DNA from: Pseudomonadota bacterium
Lineage (GTDB): Bacteria > Pseudomonadota > Gammaproteobacteria > Xanthomonadales > Rhodanobacteraceae
Assembly (NCBI GenBank): GCA_029779475.1
Contig: JAKPAN010000150.1
Coordinates: forward strand, 1 to 64,000
DNA: 64,000 nucleotides
Direction of reading: 5' to 3'
The notes under the pieces were generated by a model. The model was not told where the DNA came from. It searched no databases and was given only the letters and a program-made list of their open reading frames with translations. The translations under genes were made by a program, and so were the position numbers. Below are positions 34,708 to 45,091 of the stretch, one piece after another (the stretch's first letter is position 1; the number at the start of each line of letters is the position of its first letter).

Positions 34708-35715
34708 TCAGACGTGGTGGTCGGCGATGCAGCAGCTGTCGCCACCGCGGCCCTTGGCTTGATAGAGCGCGGCGTCGACGTCGCTGTACCAGGCCGCCCA
34801 GCCCGCATCGGCAGCGCATAGGCGGCCGCCGACGCTGACCGTGACTGTGAGTTCGCCATTGCCGGTCGGGAAGCGCAGCGCGCGGATCGCGTGCACGACC
34901 TGGGTCGCGCGGGCGATGAGTTCGTCCTCGCCGGTGACCTGCATGAGCAACGCGAATTCGTCGCCGCCGAGGCGGCAGGGCATGTCGGCGATCGAGGCGG
35001 CGTTCTGCACTTCCTCGGCGATGGCGCGCAGCACCTGGTCGCCGACGAGATGGCCGTGACGGTCGTTGATGAGCTTGAAGCGATCAAGGTCGACGAGCAG
35101 CAACGCGAGCACGGTGCCGGGCAGGCGTTGCTCCTCGAGGTGGTCGAGGAAGCGGTACAGGCCGCGTCGGTTGCACAAGCCGGAAAGTTCGTCGGTGCTG
35201 ACCAGTTGTTGCGCGACGGACAGCTGCGAGCGCGCGTGCTGCAGCGAGTCGAGCGTGACCATGAGGTCTTCGTTGCGGCGCTTGAGGCGCTGGATCAACT
35301 GCTGCTCGCTGGCGACGAGATAGGAAAACGAGCGGCGCATGAACTGCGCGAGGATCGCCGGATCGCTTTCCACGAGCGCGTCGAAGGCGTCCTGGTCGAC
35401 GATGCGCAACGCGACCGAGCCGATCGCGACCGCGTTGGCGACGCGCGTGTGGCTGCCGATGAACAGCACGAGTTCTCCGAAGTATTCGCGCGGGCCGATG
35501 ATCTTGTCGGGCAGCCCATCGCCGAATTCGAGGCGGACTTCGCCTTCCTCGATGACGAACATGGCGCGGCCGAGCTCGCCGCGGCGAAAGATGATGTCGC
35601 CCGGCCGCACGTCGCGGCCGACGCCGTTGCGGGCGAACAGCGCGGCTTCGGCTTCGGAGAGATGACGCGGCAGTCGCCGCGCTTGTGGCGGCGCGGCGGA
35701 TTCGGTGGCAGACAC
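34708..35715 (-). CDS. Cyclic-nucleotide-binding domain fused to a GGDEF diguanylate cyclase
   Basis: 335 residues from a GTG with AAGGA 6 bases upstream. Residues about 25-135 are a cNMP-binding domain of the Crp type (RPGDIIFRRGELGRAMFVIEEG, YFGELVLF). A coiled segment (residues 140-170) leads to a GGDEF domain (LDRFKLINDRHGHLVGD, LGGDEFALL). The active site is intact. The inhibitory site reads SIAD instead of RxxD, so product inhibition by c-di-GMP is probably absent. It lies 102 bases upstream of the cyclase-like gene on the same strand, so a cyclic nucleotide could link the two. Confidence 0.9.
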   Translation of the reverse strand: MSATESAAPPQARRLPRHLSEAEAALFARNGVGRDVRPGDIIFRRGELGRAMFVIEEGEVRLEFGDGLPDKIIGPREYFGELVLFIGSHTRVANAVAIGSVALRIVDQDAFDALVESDPAILAQFMRRSFSYLVASEQQLIQRLKRRNEDLMVTLDSLQHARSQLSVAQQLVSTDELSGLCNRRGLYRFLDHLEEQRLPGTVLALLLVDLDRFKLINDRHGHLVGDQVLRAIAEEVQNAASIADMPCRLGGDEFALLMQVTGEDELIARATQVVHAIRALRFPTGNGELTVTVSVGGRLCAADAGWAAWYSDVDAALYQAKGRGGDSCCIADHHV

Positions 35716-35848
35716 GCTGTTTCCTTCCCCTTTTGCACCTGCCGCCCGATCCTAACCGATTCGCTGGTCGAGGACAGGCATCGCGTCCTCGGCTGTTCCG
35801 AACGCCGGCTCCGGCACAGCGCCCGGAGCCGGACTGCATCCAGGCAAC

Positions 35849-37156
<1,308 letters not shown>

Positions 37157-37220
37157 GGCAATCCTCGTGGACGTAGGTGTGGAGTGCAGCGATCGGCGAC
37201 GGTGTTGCGGGAACAAACGA

Positions 37221-38819
37221 CTACAGCTGGCGATAAGCGGCCAGCGTGAGGAAATCGGCGAGCGAACCGGCGCGGGTCAGCGCGTCGAGCAGGTCGGCGG
37301 CGTCATCGACGCGCGCCTGGCCCGGCATCGCAGTCGCGGACAGGCGCGCGCGTGTGGCGGCGAGTTCGGTGGCGAACGTGGCGAAGTCGATGGAACCGCC
37401 ATCGTCGAAGCGCGGTTCGACCGCGACGTGCAGCCACTGCCACAACTGCGCCCGCGAAATCTCGGCGGTTGCGGCGTCTTCCATGAGGTGATGGATCGGC
37501 ACGCAGCCCTGGCCGTCGAGCCACGCGGCGAGATAGCGCAGGCAGATTTCGATGTTCGCGGCGAAACCGGCGCGCGTGATCGTGCCCGCGCTCGGTGCGA
37601 TCAGCGTGTCGCGATCGGCGACGACGTCCTCACGCAGCACGTGCACCTGGTTCGGCGTCGGCATGTGCGTGTCGAACACCTCGCGCGCTACGCGCACGAG
37701 CGCGGGGTGCGCGACCCAGGTGCCGTCGTGACCGGCGGTGACTTCGCGCAGCTTGTCGGCGCGCACTTTGGCGAGCGCGGCGTCGTTCGCGGCTGCGTCG
37801 TGGTTGATCGGAATCTGCGCGGCCATGCCGCCCATCGCGAACGCGCCGCGGCGGTGGCAGGTCTTGATGAGCAACTCCGAATACGCCTTGAGGAACGGCA
37901 CGGTCATGACGACCTGGCCGCGCTCGGGCAACACGCGGTCGGCGTGCGCGCGCAGCGTCTTGATGTAGGAAAAGATGTAATCCCAGCGTCCGCAGTTGAG
38001 GCCGACGATGCGTTCGCGCAGCGCGTGCAAAATCTCGTCCATCTCGAACACGGCGGGCAGCGTTTCGATGAGCACGGTCGCCTTCATCGCGCCGCGCGGC
38101 AGATCGAGCGCGTCTTCCGCATGACGCATGACCTCGTTCCACAGTGCAGCTTCTTCGCTGCTTTCGAGCTTGGGCAGATAGAAATACGGACCGCGATCGC
38201 GCGCATGCAGCGCTTGCGCGTTGTGGAAAGCGAACAGGCCGAAGTCGAACAGCGCACCGGCCATCGCTTCCCCGTCGACCTCGACGTGCGACTCCGGCAA
38301 ATGCCAGCCGCGCGGCCGCACCATGAGCACGGCGGGATCGGCGCCGACCGCGTAGTGCTTGCCCTCGGGCGAGGTGTATTCGATGCGCCCGGCGACCGCA
38401 TCGCGCAGGTTGAACTGGCCATCGAGCAGGTTGGCGAAGGTCGGCGCGGTCGAATCCTCGAAGTCGGCCATGAACACCTTCGCGCCCGAGTTGAGCGCGT
38501 TGATGATCATCTTGCGGTCGACCGGGCCGGTGATCTCGACGCGGCGATCGAGCAGGGCGGCGGGGATCGGTGCGACCGTCCAGTCGGCGTCGCGGATCGC
38601 TTGCGAGTCGGCGCGGAAACCCGGCAGTTCGCCCGCATCGAAGCGCGCCTGACGCTCGCGGCGACGGTTGAGCAGCGCACGGCGCGTGCCGTCGAAACGG
38701 CGATGCAGGTCGGCGAGGAACGCCAGCGCGCGGTCGTCGAGCAAGCTGGGCGCCATGGGCGGAACCGGGCCGAGGACGCGAACGTCGGAAAGCGGGGGAA
38801 CAAGCGCGGGCTGGGCCAT
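37221..38819 (-). CDS. aceB: Malate synthase A
   Basis: 532 residues, the size of the MSA class. It condenses glyoxylate and acetyl-CoA to malate. [53 protein letters not shown] and [20 protein letters not shown] are malate synthase signatures. The ATG at 38819 is chosen over a TTG nine codons upstream. First gene of the aceB-aceA operon, divergent from a LysR regulator that probably controls it. Confidence 0.96.
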   Translation of the reverse strand: MAQPALVPPLSDVRVLGPVPPMAPSLLDDRALAFLADLHRRFDGTRRALLNRRRERQARFDAGELPGFRADSQAIRDADWTVAPIPAALLDRRVEITGPVDRKMIINALNSGAKVFMADFEDSTAPTFANLLDGQFNLRDAVAGRIEYTSPEGKHYAVGADPAVLMVRPRGWHLPESHVEVDGEAMAGALFDFGLFAFHNAQALHARDRGPYFYLPKLESSEEAALWNEVMRHAEDALDLPRGAMKATVLIETLPAVFEMDEILHALRERIVGLNCGRWDYIFSYIKTLRAHADRVLPERGQVVMTVPFLKAYSELLIKTCHRRGAFAMGGMAAQIPINHDAAANDAALAKVRADKLREVTAGHDGTWVAHPALVRVAREVFDTHMPTPNQVHVLREDVVADRDTLIAPSAGTITRAGFAANIEICLRYLAAWLDGQGCVPIHHLMEDAATAEISRAQLWQWLHVAVEPRFDDGGSIDFATFATELAATRARLSATAMPGQARVDDAADLLDALTRAGSLADFLTLAAYRQL

Positions 38820-38845
38820 GACGGAATCCGTGGTGCTGTGCGGCA

Positions 38846-38912
38846 ATCCTAGGCATCCGAATCACGCTTTGACAAAACAAACGATTCAATGAGATACATT
38901 GGCTAATTCAAT
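38846..38912. promoter_or_regulatory. aceB promoter and LysR-type operator region
   Basis: On the minus strand TTGTCA (38870-38875), an 18-base spacer and TAGGAT (38846-38851) form the aceB promoter. Just upstream, CAATG-AGATA-CATTG (38887-38901) is a perfect interrupted inverted repeat of LysR T-N11-A type. ATTCAAT is repeated at 38884 and 38906, two helical turns apart. The block is strikingly AT-rich. Confidence 0.6.
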
Positions 38913-38934
38913 ATCATGTATCCTTTTGATCGAC

Positions 38935-39966
38935 ATGGATAAAACCGGACAGAAAACGAGAAAGACGCCACGAAAGCCGGCGACGCGCCGCAATCCGCGC
39001 GACGAAGACCATGCTGCGCCGCGGTTCTACTACAAGGGCAGCCGGCTCAAGCAGCTGCGCGCGTTCTGCATGATCGTCAAGCTCGGCACGCTGTCGCGCG
39101 CGGCCGAAGCGCTGTTCCTGTCGCAGCCGTCGATCAGCCTGCAATTGCGCGCGCTCGAGGACGAGCTCGGTGTCGCGCTGATCGAGCGCCGCCGCCGCCG
39201 CGTCGCGCCCACGCGCGAGGGTCAGGCGCTGTACGAACTCGCGCTGCCGCTCGTCGACGGACTGGAAAGCCTCGATCGGCGTTTCCATGCGCGCTGCGAA
39301 GGCCTGTCCGGCGGCGAATTGCGCATCGCCGCGGGCGCGTCGACGGGGCAATACCTGTTGCCGCCGTACGTCGCCGCGTTCCGGCGGCGACATCCCGACG
39401 TCCACCTGCAACTGCGCAGCGTGGTCGGCAGCGACGGCATCGCACAACTGCGCGCCGACCAGGTCGATCTCGCCGTCGGCTCGCTGCTCGACGTGCCGAA
39501 CGACCTCAACTACGAACCGCTGCAGACGTTCGACCCGATGCTGATCACGCCCCTCGATCATCCACTTGCGCAATTGGCCGAGGTTCGGCTCGAGGATTTG
39601 TCGGAGTACGGGCTGATCCTGCCGCCGCAACGGCAGACGACGTTCCAGCTGGTCGACCTCGTGTTCCAGCAGCGCAAGGTGCCGTTCCACGTCGCCATAG
39701 AAGTCGGTGGCTGGGACGTCATCAAGCGCTACGTCGCGCAGGGGTTGGGCATCTCGATCGTCACCGGCATGTGCATCGAGGACGGCGACCACACGCGGCT
39801 CGCCGTGCGCAACCTGCGCGCTCTGTTCCCGCGCCGCAGCTACGGCGTGATCGTGCGCAAGGGCAAGGTGCTCGGCGCGGAAGCGCGCGCGTTCCTCGAC
39901 GTGCTGCGGCCGGATCTTTTCGCGCGGCGCGGCGACGGCAGCGAATCGGGGCCGTCGGAACGCTGA
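38935..39966 (+). CDS. LysR-type regulator, probable glyoxylate-bypass regulator
   Basis: 343 residues. A basic leader of about 40 residues precedes the LysR helix-turn-helix (FCMIVKLGTLSRAAEALFLSQPSIS), followed by a type 2 periplasmic-binding effector domain (ELRIAAGASTGQYLLPPYVAAF). The ATG at 38935 is preferred to a TTG at 38899, which would lie inside the operator. Divergence from aceB with a LysR-type inverted repeat between them argues for control of aceBA; the effector is unknown. It converges with the next gene 13 bases away. Confidence 0.87.
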   Translation: MDKTGQKTRKTPRKPATRRNPRDEDHAAPRFYYKGSRLKQLRAFCMIVKLGTLSRAAEALFLSQPSISLQLRALEDELGVALIERRRRRVAPTREGQALYELALPLVDGLESLDRRFHARCEGLSGGELRIAAGASTGQYLLPPYVAAFRRRHPDVHLQLRSVVGSDGIAQLRADQVDLAVGSLLDVPNDLNYEPLQTFDPMLITPLDHPLAQLAEVRLEDLSEYGLILPPQRQTTFQLVDLVFQQRKVPFHVAIEVGGWDVIKRYVAQGLGISIVTGMCIEDGDHTRLAVRNLRALFPRRSYGVIVRKGKVLGAEARAFLDVLRPDLFARRGDGSESGPSER

Positions 39967-39979
39967 CTCGCGGTACGCG

Positions 39980-40483
39980 TCAGCCGCGTCGCGCGGGCAA
40001 CGCCGCCGGATGCGCGATCGCGAGCCACAGTCCACCGAGCACGAGGCCGTCCTCGCCCGCGCTCGCGGTCCAATTCGTGAATGGTTCGGGCGACGTGTTG
40101 ATCGCCGCGCGCGTGCCGGCCTTCGCCAGATGCGTGCCGCCGGCGACGACGCCACCGACGATCGCCGCGGCCATCTGCGCGGCCGGCGTCGCATCGCCCA
40201 TCGCGCCCCAGGCGAGGATCGCGCCGGCCGGGATGCGGATGAACGTGTGCACGGCGTCCCACACCGAATCGAATGCCGGCACCTTGTCGGCGAGGAATTC
40301 ACCGACCGTCATCACCGCCGCCGCGCCGAGCACCCACGGATGCTGCAACACGACGAGCGCCGGCGGCAGATGCAGATAACCGAAGTGGCCGAGCAGGCCG
40401 ACGATGAGCAGCGTCGCATAGAGACGGATGCCGCTGCCCCAGGCGAGGCCGCCGGCGAGCGCGAGTTCGGAAAGCGGGTTCAT
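39980..40483 (-). CDS. DUF4126 family membrane protein
   Basis: 167 residues from an ATG preceded by GAGG. About four hydrophobic segments (LYATLLIVGLLGHFGYL, VLGAAAVMTVGEFLADKVP, AGAILAWGAMGDA, MAAAIVGGVVAGGTHLAKAG). ADKVPAFDSVWDAVHTFIRIPAG is a hallmark block of DUF4126. Function is not established for the family. Confidence 0.78.
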   Translation of the reverse strand: MNPLSELALAGGLAWGSGIRLYATLLIVGLLGHFGYLHLPPALVVLQHPWVLGAAAVMTVGEFLADKVPAFDSVWDAVHTFIRIPAGAILAWGAMGDATPAAQMAAAIVGGVVAGGTHLAKAGTRAAINTSPEPFTNWTASAGEDGLVLGGLWLAIAHPAALPARRG

Positions 40484-40603
40484 CGAATCCTCGGACGACA
40501 CATAAGGCGCTGCGAACGGCAGCGTCGCGCCGACCGGCGGCACTGCGTCCGGCCGGGCGTTTCTGCTAGCGTGACAAAAGTTTTCACGTCGCTTTGGTGG
40601 ACC

Positions 40604-40888
40604 ATGCTGCGCTGGATCCTGCTCGGCTTGACCATACTCTGTTTGATCATCGTGTTCACGACGAAGAGCGCGGCGCTGCTCGGCATCGCGTTGCTGCTCG
40701 GCATCGTCGCCTTCATCGGTTTCATTTTTTCGCTCGCTGCCGAGCGTATTTCCTCGGTATCGCGACCGGACACGTCGATGGCCTCGGTCGAACATCTCGC
40801 CGCGATGAGCCCGCGCCGCGTCGCCAAAGCGCCCGGTCCCGGCGCGACCGGCGCGTCGAACGCATCGGAAATGAAGCTCGATCGCTGA
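40604..40888 (+). CDS. Small two-helix membrane protein of unknown function
   Basis: 94 residues. Two transmembrane helices (WILLGLTILCLIIVF and ALLGIALLLGIVAFIGFIF) are followed by a 50-residue polar tail. GGTGG lies just before the ATG; a GTG at 40571 in the same frame would add 11 residues. No family recognised. Confidence 0.6.
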   Translation: MLRWILLGLTILCLIIVFTTKSAALLGIALLLGIVAFIGFIFSLAAERISSVSRPDTSMASVEHLAAMSPRRVAKAPGPGATGASNASEMKLDR

Positions 40889-40979
40889 ACGGCCGCCGCC
40901 GCGGCGCATCATGCTTTGACGGCAGCGCTACCCCACAATCGGTGCGTCGCACTGGGCGACATCGAGGAGGGAGGCTGCC

Positions 40980-41234
40980 GTGGGCATCGAATCTCTGATT
41001 ATCTTCCTGATCGTAGGCGCAGTCGCCGGCTGGCTGGCCGGTCAGATCGTCAAGGGCCACGGATTTGGTTTGGTCGGCAACATCGTGGTCGGCATCATCG
41101 GTGCGTTCCTGGCGGGTTGGCTGCTGCCGATGGTTGGACTTGCTATTGGCGGCGGCATCGTTGCCGCGATCATCAACGCACTGATCGGCGCCGTGATCCT
41201 GCTGTTCCTGATCGGGCTCATCAAACGCGCCTGA
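40980..41234 (+). CDS. GlsB/YeaQ/YmgE family stress-response membrane protein
   Basis: 84 residues, GTG start after a very strong purine-rich site (GAGGAGGGAGG). Three Gly-rich helices (IIFLIVGAVAGWLAGQIVKG, VGNIVVGIIGAFLAGWLL, GGIVAAIINALIGAVILLF) match the transglycosylase-associated-protein family, often induced by envelope or acid stress. It ends 12 bases before a strong intrinsic terminator. Confidence 0.88.
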   Translation: MGIESLIIFLIVGAVAGWLAGQIVKGHGFGLVGNIVVGIIGAFLAGWLLPMVGLAIGGGIVAAIINALIGAVILLFLIGLIKRA

Positions 41235-41245
41235 TCGCGTTCCAG

Positions 41246-41274
41246 GAAAAAGCCGGCGCAAGCCGGCTTTTTTC
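41246..41274 (+). terminator. Intrinsic terminator after the GlsB-family gene
   Basis: AGCCGGC (41251-41257), loop GCAA, GCCGGCT (41262-41268), flanked by an A-run before and a T-run after. It would also work in the opposite direction. Confidence 0.92.
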
Positions 41275-41295
41275 TTTGTGCGCATCGCGTGGCGG

Positions 41296-41301
41296 TAGCA
41301 T
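41296..41301 (+). promoter_or_regulatory. -10 element (TAGCAT) before the phosphopantetheinyl transferase gene
   Basis: TAGCAT ends 6 bases before the ATG at 41308 and 22 bases after a terminator, so transcription must start here and would be leaderless. Confidence 0.42.
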
Positions 41302-41307
41302 GCCGCC

Positions 41308-41967
41308 ATGGACGTTCTTTCCGATTCCGACTTCGTTCCGCGCGGCGACGTGCCGACGCTGGCCGACGCGGAAATCCATCTCTGGCACGCGCAATCGGCC
41401 GACGCGCACGGCACACGCGCGCATGCGCGAGCGCTGCTGCGCGAGCTGCTCGGCGCATACGCAGGCCGTGCCGAATTCGAAATCGGCAACGGCACGCACG
41501 GAAAGCCGTTCGCGCATTCGATCGGCGACATCGAGTTCAACCTCAGCCATGCCGGCGACGACATCGTCATCGCCATCGCGCGCGGGCAGGCGCTCGGCGT
41601 CGACATCGAACGCCTGCATCGCCGTGCGATGTCGCCGGAGATCGCGCGCCGCTTCTTCTGCGCGAGCGAAGCCGACGCGCTCGCCAGCCTGCCCGAATCA
41701 CGTCGGCAGGCCGCATTCCTGCGCTTGTGGACGCACAAGGAAGCGGTGCTGAAGGCAATCGGCGGCGGCCTGTCGTTCGGCTTGGCACGACTGGAATTCG
41801 CGCTCGATGCGAACGGCGACGTGCACGGCCTGCGCGACATCGCCGGCGAAGCGGGCGCGGCGGTCGATTGGCGCCTGCATCGGTTCGCGATCGGCGAACG
41901 CCTCGTCGGCTGCCTCGCCTGGCACGGCGCGCCGCACCGCGTGCGCGCGTTCGCGTGGACGCCGTGA
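41308..41967 (+). CDS. 4'-phosphopantetheinyl transferase, Sfp type
   Basis: 219 residues. The Mg2+/CoA signatures are present: LGVDIER and LRLWTHKEAVLKAIGGGL (WxxKEA). NGTHGKPF and FNLSHAGD are the other family blocks. It transfers phosphopantetheine from CoA to carrier proteins. The broad Sfp type usually serves secondary-metabolite or siderophore synthases, although no such synthase is in this window. A terminator just upstream makes it a separate transcription unit. Confidence 0.9.
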   Translation: MDVLSDSDFVPRGDVPTLADAEIHLWHAQSADAHGTRAHARALLRELLGAYAGRAEFEIGNGTHGKPFAHSIGDIEFNLSHAGDDIVIAIARGQALGVDIERLHRRAMSPEIARRFFCASEADALASLPESRRQAAFLRLWTHKEAVLKAIGGGLSFGLARLEFALDANGDVHGLRDIAGEAGAAVDWRLHRFAIGERLVGCLAWHGAPHRVRAFAWTP

Positions 41968-42011
41968 CGCCGCCGCGACGATTCGCCGCGCCGCATCGTC
42001 CTGAACACATC

Positions 42012-42602
42012 ATGGCGGACGGCAACAGCCAGCGCGTGGAGTCATCGCCCATCGGCTTTGCGCAGATCCTCGACGAGGTCACGTTGCAGCGCGCCCGGCG
42101 CGGCGACGCGAACGCGTTCGCGGCGATCTACGACCGCTACGGCGTCGCCTGCTACAACCTCGCGCTGCGCATCCTCGGCGAGCCGAGTGCGGCGCAGGAC
42201 ATCGTCCACGACGTGTTCGTGCGGCTCATCACCGGGCTGCGCGGATTCCGCGGCGATGCGCCGTTCGGCGCGTGGCTCAAGCGCATGGTCACCAACGCGA
42301 CGATCGACACGCTGCGCGGGCGACAGCGTTTCGTCGATGTCGAAGACGAAGCGCTGTCGACGTTCGGCGCGGCGACGGACGACGCCGAGGATCGCGTCGA
42401 CGCGTGGTCGCTGCTCATGCGCCTGCCGCCGCGTGCGCGCGCGATCGTCGTGCTGCACGAAGTCGAGGGTTACACGCACAGGGAACTCGCCGAATGGTTC
42501 GGACAGAGCGAGAGCTATTCAAAATCGATCCTCGCGCGCGCGCTGGCGCAACTGCACGGGCGCGTGCGCGGGACAGTCGGAGGCAAAGATGACGATGATT
42601 GA
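42012..42602 (+). CDS. ECF (RpoE-like) sigma factor
   Basis: 196 residues. Region 2 (AFAAIYDRYGVACYNLALRIL, DIVHDVFVRL) and region 4 (LPPRARAIVVLHEVEGYTHRELAEWF) are clear. It overlaps the following gene by 14 bases, so the two are made together. That gene encodes a membrane protein that may act as its anti-sigma factor. Confidence 0.9.
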   Translation: MADGNSQRVESSPIGFAQILDEVTLQRARRGDANAFAAIYDRYGVACYNLALRILGEPSAAQDIVHDVFVRLITGLRGFRGDAPFGAWLKRMVTNATIDTLRGRQRFVDVEDEALSTFGAATDDAEDRVDAWSLLMRLPPRARAIVVLHEVEGYTHRELAEWFGQSESYSKSILARALAQLHGRVRGTVGGKDDDD

Positions 42603-43068
42603 ATCCGGCAAGCCGCAGCGGTTCGACGCAAGCGCGTTGCCGACCTTCGCGCCCGATCCTGCGCTGCGCGCGCGCATCCTCGCGTCGCATGCGAAACAAC
42701 AACAATCGCGGCGCGTACGATTCGCGGTCGGCAGCGGTGCGCTGGCTGCATCGCTTGCGCTGGTTGCGGTGATGCTCGTGCATCGCGGGCCGACTGCGCC
42801 GCTCGCCGAAACGGCGAGCGCGGCGCAAGTCGAATCCCGCGGACTCGAGCTCGAATGGCAGCGAGCCATGCATTCGGGTTCGGCACCCGTCGTCACGCCG
42901 CGATTGCGCGCGATCGACGCGCAATTGCAATCGGCCTACGACCGCGGCGCCGACGCGCGCGAAGTGTCCGCGTTGTGGGCACGGCGCAACGCCGCTCTGC
43001 GGCAGTTGATCCAGGTATCGAGCGAAGGCATCGTCGCTGCAAACGACAGCGGCATGACGCGTCTTTGA
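42589..43068 (+). CDS. Single-span membrane protein, probable anti-sigma partner
   Basis: 159 residues; GGAGG lies 5 bases before the ATG. A cytosolic N-terminus of about 48 residues, one membrane helix (VGSGALAASLALVAVMLV), then a periplasmic helical region (ELEWQRAMH, IDAQLQSAYDRGADAREVSALWARR). No zinc-type anti-sigma motif is seen. The role is inferred from overlap with the sigma gene and membrane topology. Confidence 0.68.
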   Translation: MTMIESGKPQRFDASALPTFAPDPALRARILASHAKQQQSRRVRFAVGSGALAASLALVAVMLVHRGPTAPLAETASAAQVESRGLELEWQRAMHSGSAPVVTPRLRAIDAQLQSAYDRGADAREVSALWARRNAALRQLIQVSSEGIVAANDSGMTRL

Positions 43069-43092
43069 GCACGGCACGAAACGGGACGAACC

Positions 43093-44058
43093 ATGACTGA
43101 TTCTTTTCACGCCATCGGATTTATCGCGCGGCTTTGCGCGGTGGCGCTGGTGATCGCGGCTTCCAGCGCAGCGGCGAATGCGCAGGACGCGGCGACGGCG
43201 GCATCGAACGACGCCGATGCCGCGCTCAAGGCCCGACTCGCGGCGGAGCTGCGCGCCACGGTGGCGACGCTCGCCGAAAGCGGTGCGTTCGGCAATGCAT
43301 CGGTGGATCAGGTGCATCTGGATGTCGCGGTGCCCGCGCAGCGCGTGAGCGATCTCGGCCTGCTCATCGACAGCGCAAGCGATCGCCGCGACGGCGTGCG
43401 CGTGCTCGGCGTGACGCCTGGCGAACAAGCGCAGAAGATGGGTGTGCGCGGCGGCGATCTCATCGTCGCGGTCAACACTGCGAGTCTCGCGCAGCGCGAG
43501 CGCGCGGCGATGGAATTGCGTCGCATCGTCGATGCGCTGCCGGAAAGCGCGAGCGTGTCGCTCGACGTCGTTCGCGATGGCCAGCCTTTGACGTTGCATG
43601 GCGTCGTGACGAGTCGACGGTTACCGCCGATGCGCCTGATCATCGGCGATGCGTCGTCGTCGACTTCTTCCACGAACGCGACGTCGGCGGAAGCCGACGC
43701 CTGCGGCCGCATCAGCGATTTCGACGTCGCACCGCGCCAGCAGCAGTTGCACGGCGCGCGCGTGCTGAGCATCGACGGACGCGCGGCCGGCCCGACGACC
43801 TCGCACGTGTTCCGCGTCAGCGCAGGCGCGCACACGCTCGAAGTCGGCGAACGCATCGACGCGCGCTACCTGTCGTTCAACGATCGCCAACGCCAGGCGG
43901 GTTCGCCGACCGGCTCCAAGACCCTGCAGGTAGACGTGCCGCCCAACACGACACTGCTCGTCGCCGCGCGCCTCAATGCAGACAAGCAGCGCGAATGGCA
44001 GCACGCGGCGTACTGGGATCCGGTGGTGTGGAAGACGGCGGACGAGCGTTGCCGCTGA
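43093..44058 (+). CDS. Exported PDZ-domain protein
   Basis: 321 residues with a signal peptide (ARLCAVALVIAASSAAANA, cleavage after about residue 30). A PDZ domain lies at about 98-170 (GVRVLGVTPGEQAQKMGVRGGDLIVAVN). The C-terminal 110 residues (GARVLSIDGRAAG..., FRVSAGAHTLEVGERI) look like a beta-rich domain. No protease domain is present. It follows the sigma and membrane protein genes by 24 bases, so it may sense or scaffold envelope stress for that sigma factor. Confidence 0.78.
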   Translation: MTDSFHAIGFIARLCAVALVIAASSAAANAQDAATAASNDADAALKARLAAELRATVATLAESGAFGNASVDQVHLDVAVPAQRVSDLGLLIDSASDRRDGVRVLGVTPGEQAQKMGVRGGDLIVAVNTASLAQRERAAMELRRIVDALPESASVSLDVVRDGQPLTLHGVVTSRRLPPMRLIIGDASSSTSSTNATSAEADACGRISDFDVAPRQQQLHGARVLSIDGRAAGPTTSHVFRVSAGAHTLEVGERIDARYLSFNDRQRQAGSPTGSKTLQVDVPPNTTLLVAARLNADKQREWQHAAYWDPVVWKTADERCR

Positions 44059-44196
44059 GCGGTTGTGTCTATCGGATGAAGTGACAGCGACGCTTGAACG
44101 GTGGCTCGTCATCCGCGCATTGCGAGCTTGCCTGCCGCGCGCGTCCGATCGGCCATGGCCGTCGACAGCTTGGATCGCCTGCGCGATCATCGGTGA

Positions 44197-45000
44197 ATGA
44201 CCGCGCTCAGTGTCAACGTCAACAAGATCGCCGTGCTGCGCAATTCGCGCGGACATGGCTTGCCCGATCCCGTCGAAGCCGCTCGCGTTGCGATCGCGGC
44301 GGGCGCACATGGCATCACCGTGCATCCGCGACCGGATCAACGACACATTCGCAGCGATGATGTTTTTCGCATCGCCGCGGAATTGGATTTGCTCCATCGT
44401 GCGGCAGCATCCAGCGGCTCATTTCCTGCGCACGCAGTCGAGTTCAACATCGAAGGCAATCCCTTCGCGCCGCCGCGCGACGGGTATCCCGGTTTCGTCG
44501 AGCTCGTGCGTCGCACCCGCCCGACGCAGGCAACACTCGTACCCGACAGCGATGCGCAACTCACGTCCGACCACGGGTTCGATCTTGCGCGCGACGGCGA
44601 GCGCCTCGCGCCGCTCGTACGCGAACTGAAATCGCTCGGCTGCCGCGTCAGCCTGTTCGTCGATCCCGACGTGCGCGATGTCGAACGCGCCGCCGACATC
44701 GGCGCCGACCGCATCGAGATTTACACCGAAGCTTATGCGCGTGCGTTCGCGAGCGGCGATTTCGATTCAGCGCTCGCCGATTGCGTGCGCACCGCCGGGC
44801 GTGCCCGCGCGGCGGGGCTCGGCGTCAACGCGGGCCACGACCTCGATCGGAAAAACCTCGGCACGCTCGTGCACGCGATCCCGTTCCTGGCCGAAGTGTC
44901 GATCGGCCATGCGTTGATCAGCGAAGCGCTGTACGAGGGACTCGCGCCGACGGTGAACGCGTATCTGGCGATTTGCGAGTCTTTTGCAAACCCGCGATAG
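44197..45000 (+). CDS. pdxJ: Pyridoxine 5'-phosphate synthase
   Basis: 267 residues. A TIM barrel that condenses 1-deoxyxylulose 5-phosphate with 3-amino-2-oxopropyl phosphate. [47 protein letters not shown] and [11 protein letters not shown] are PdxJ signature blocks carrying the active-site His and Glu residues. pdxJ next to the tonB/exbD group is a recurring order in Xanthomonadales. Confidence 0.96.
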   Translation: MTALSVNVNKIAVLRNSRGHGLPDPVEAARVAIAAGAHGITVHPRPDQRHIRSDDVFRIAAELDLLHRAAASSGSFPAHAVEFNIEGNPFAPPRDGYPGFVELVRRTRPTQATLVPDSDAQLTSDHGFDLARDGERLAPLVRELKSLGCRVSLFVDPDVRDVERAADIGADRIEIYTEAYARAFASGDFDSALADCVRTAGRARAAGLGVNAGHDLDRKNLGTLVHAIPFLAEVSIGHALISEALYEGLAPTVNAYLAICESFANPR

Positions 45001-45091
45001 AGTCACGGAACCCATCGGCGTCGACTTTGGTCCATCGGATGTCCGCGCCGCTTCCTGCACGCGGAATCATCTACCCGCCGGAGAAGAAAAC

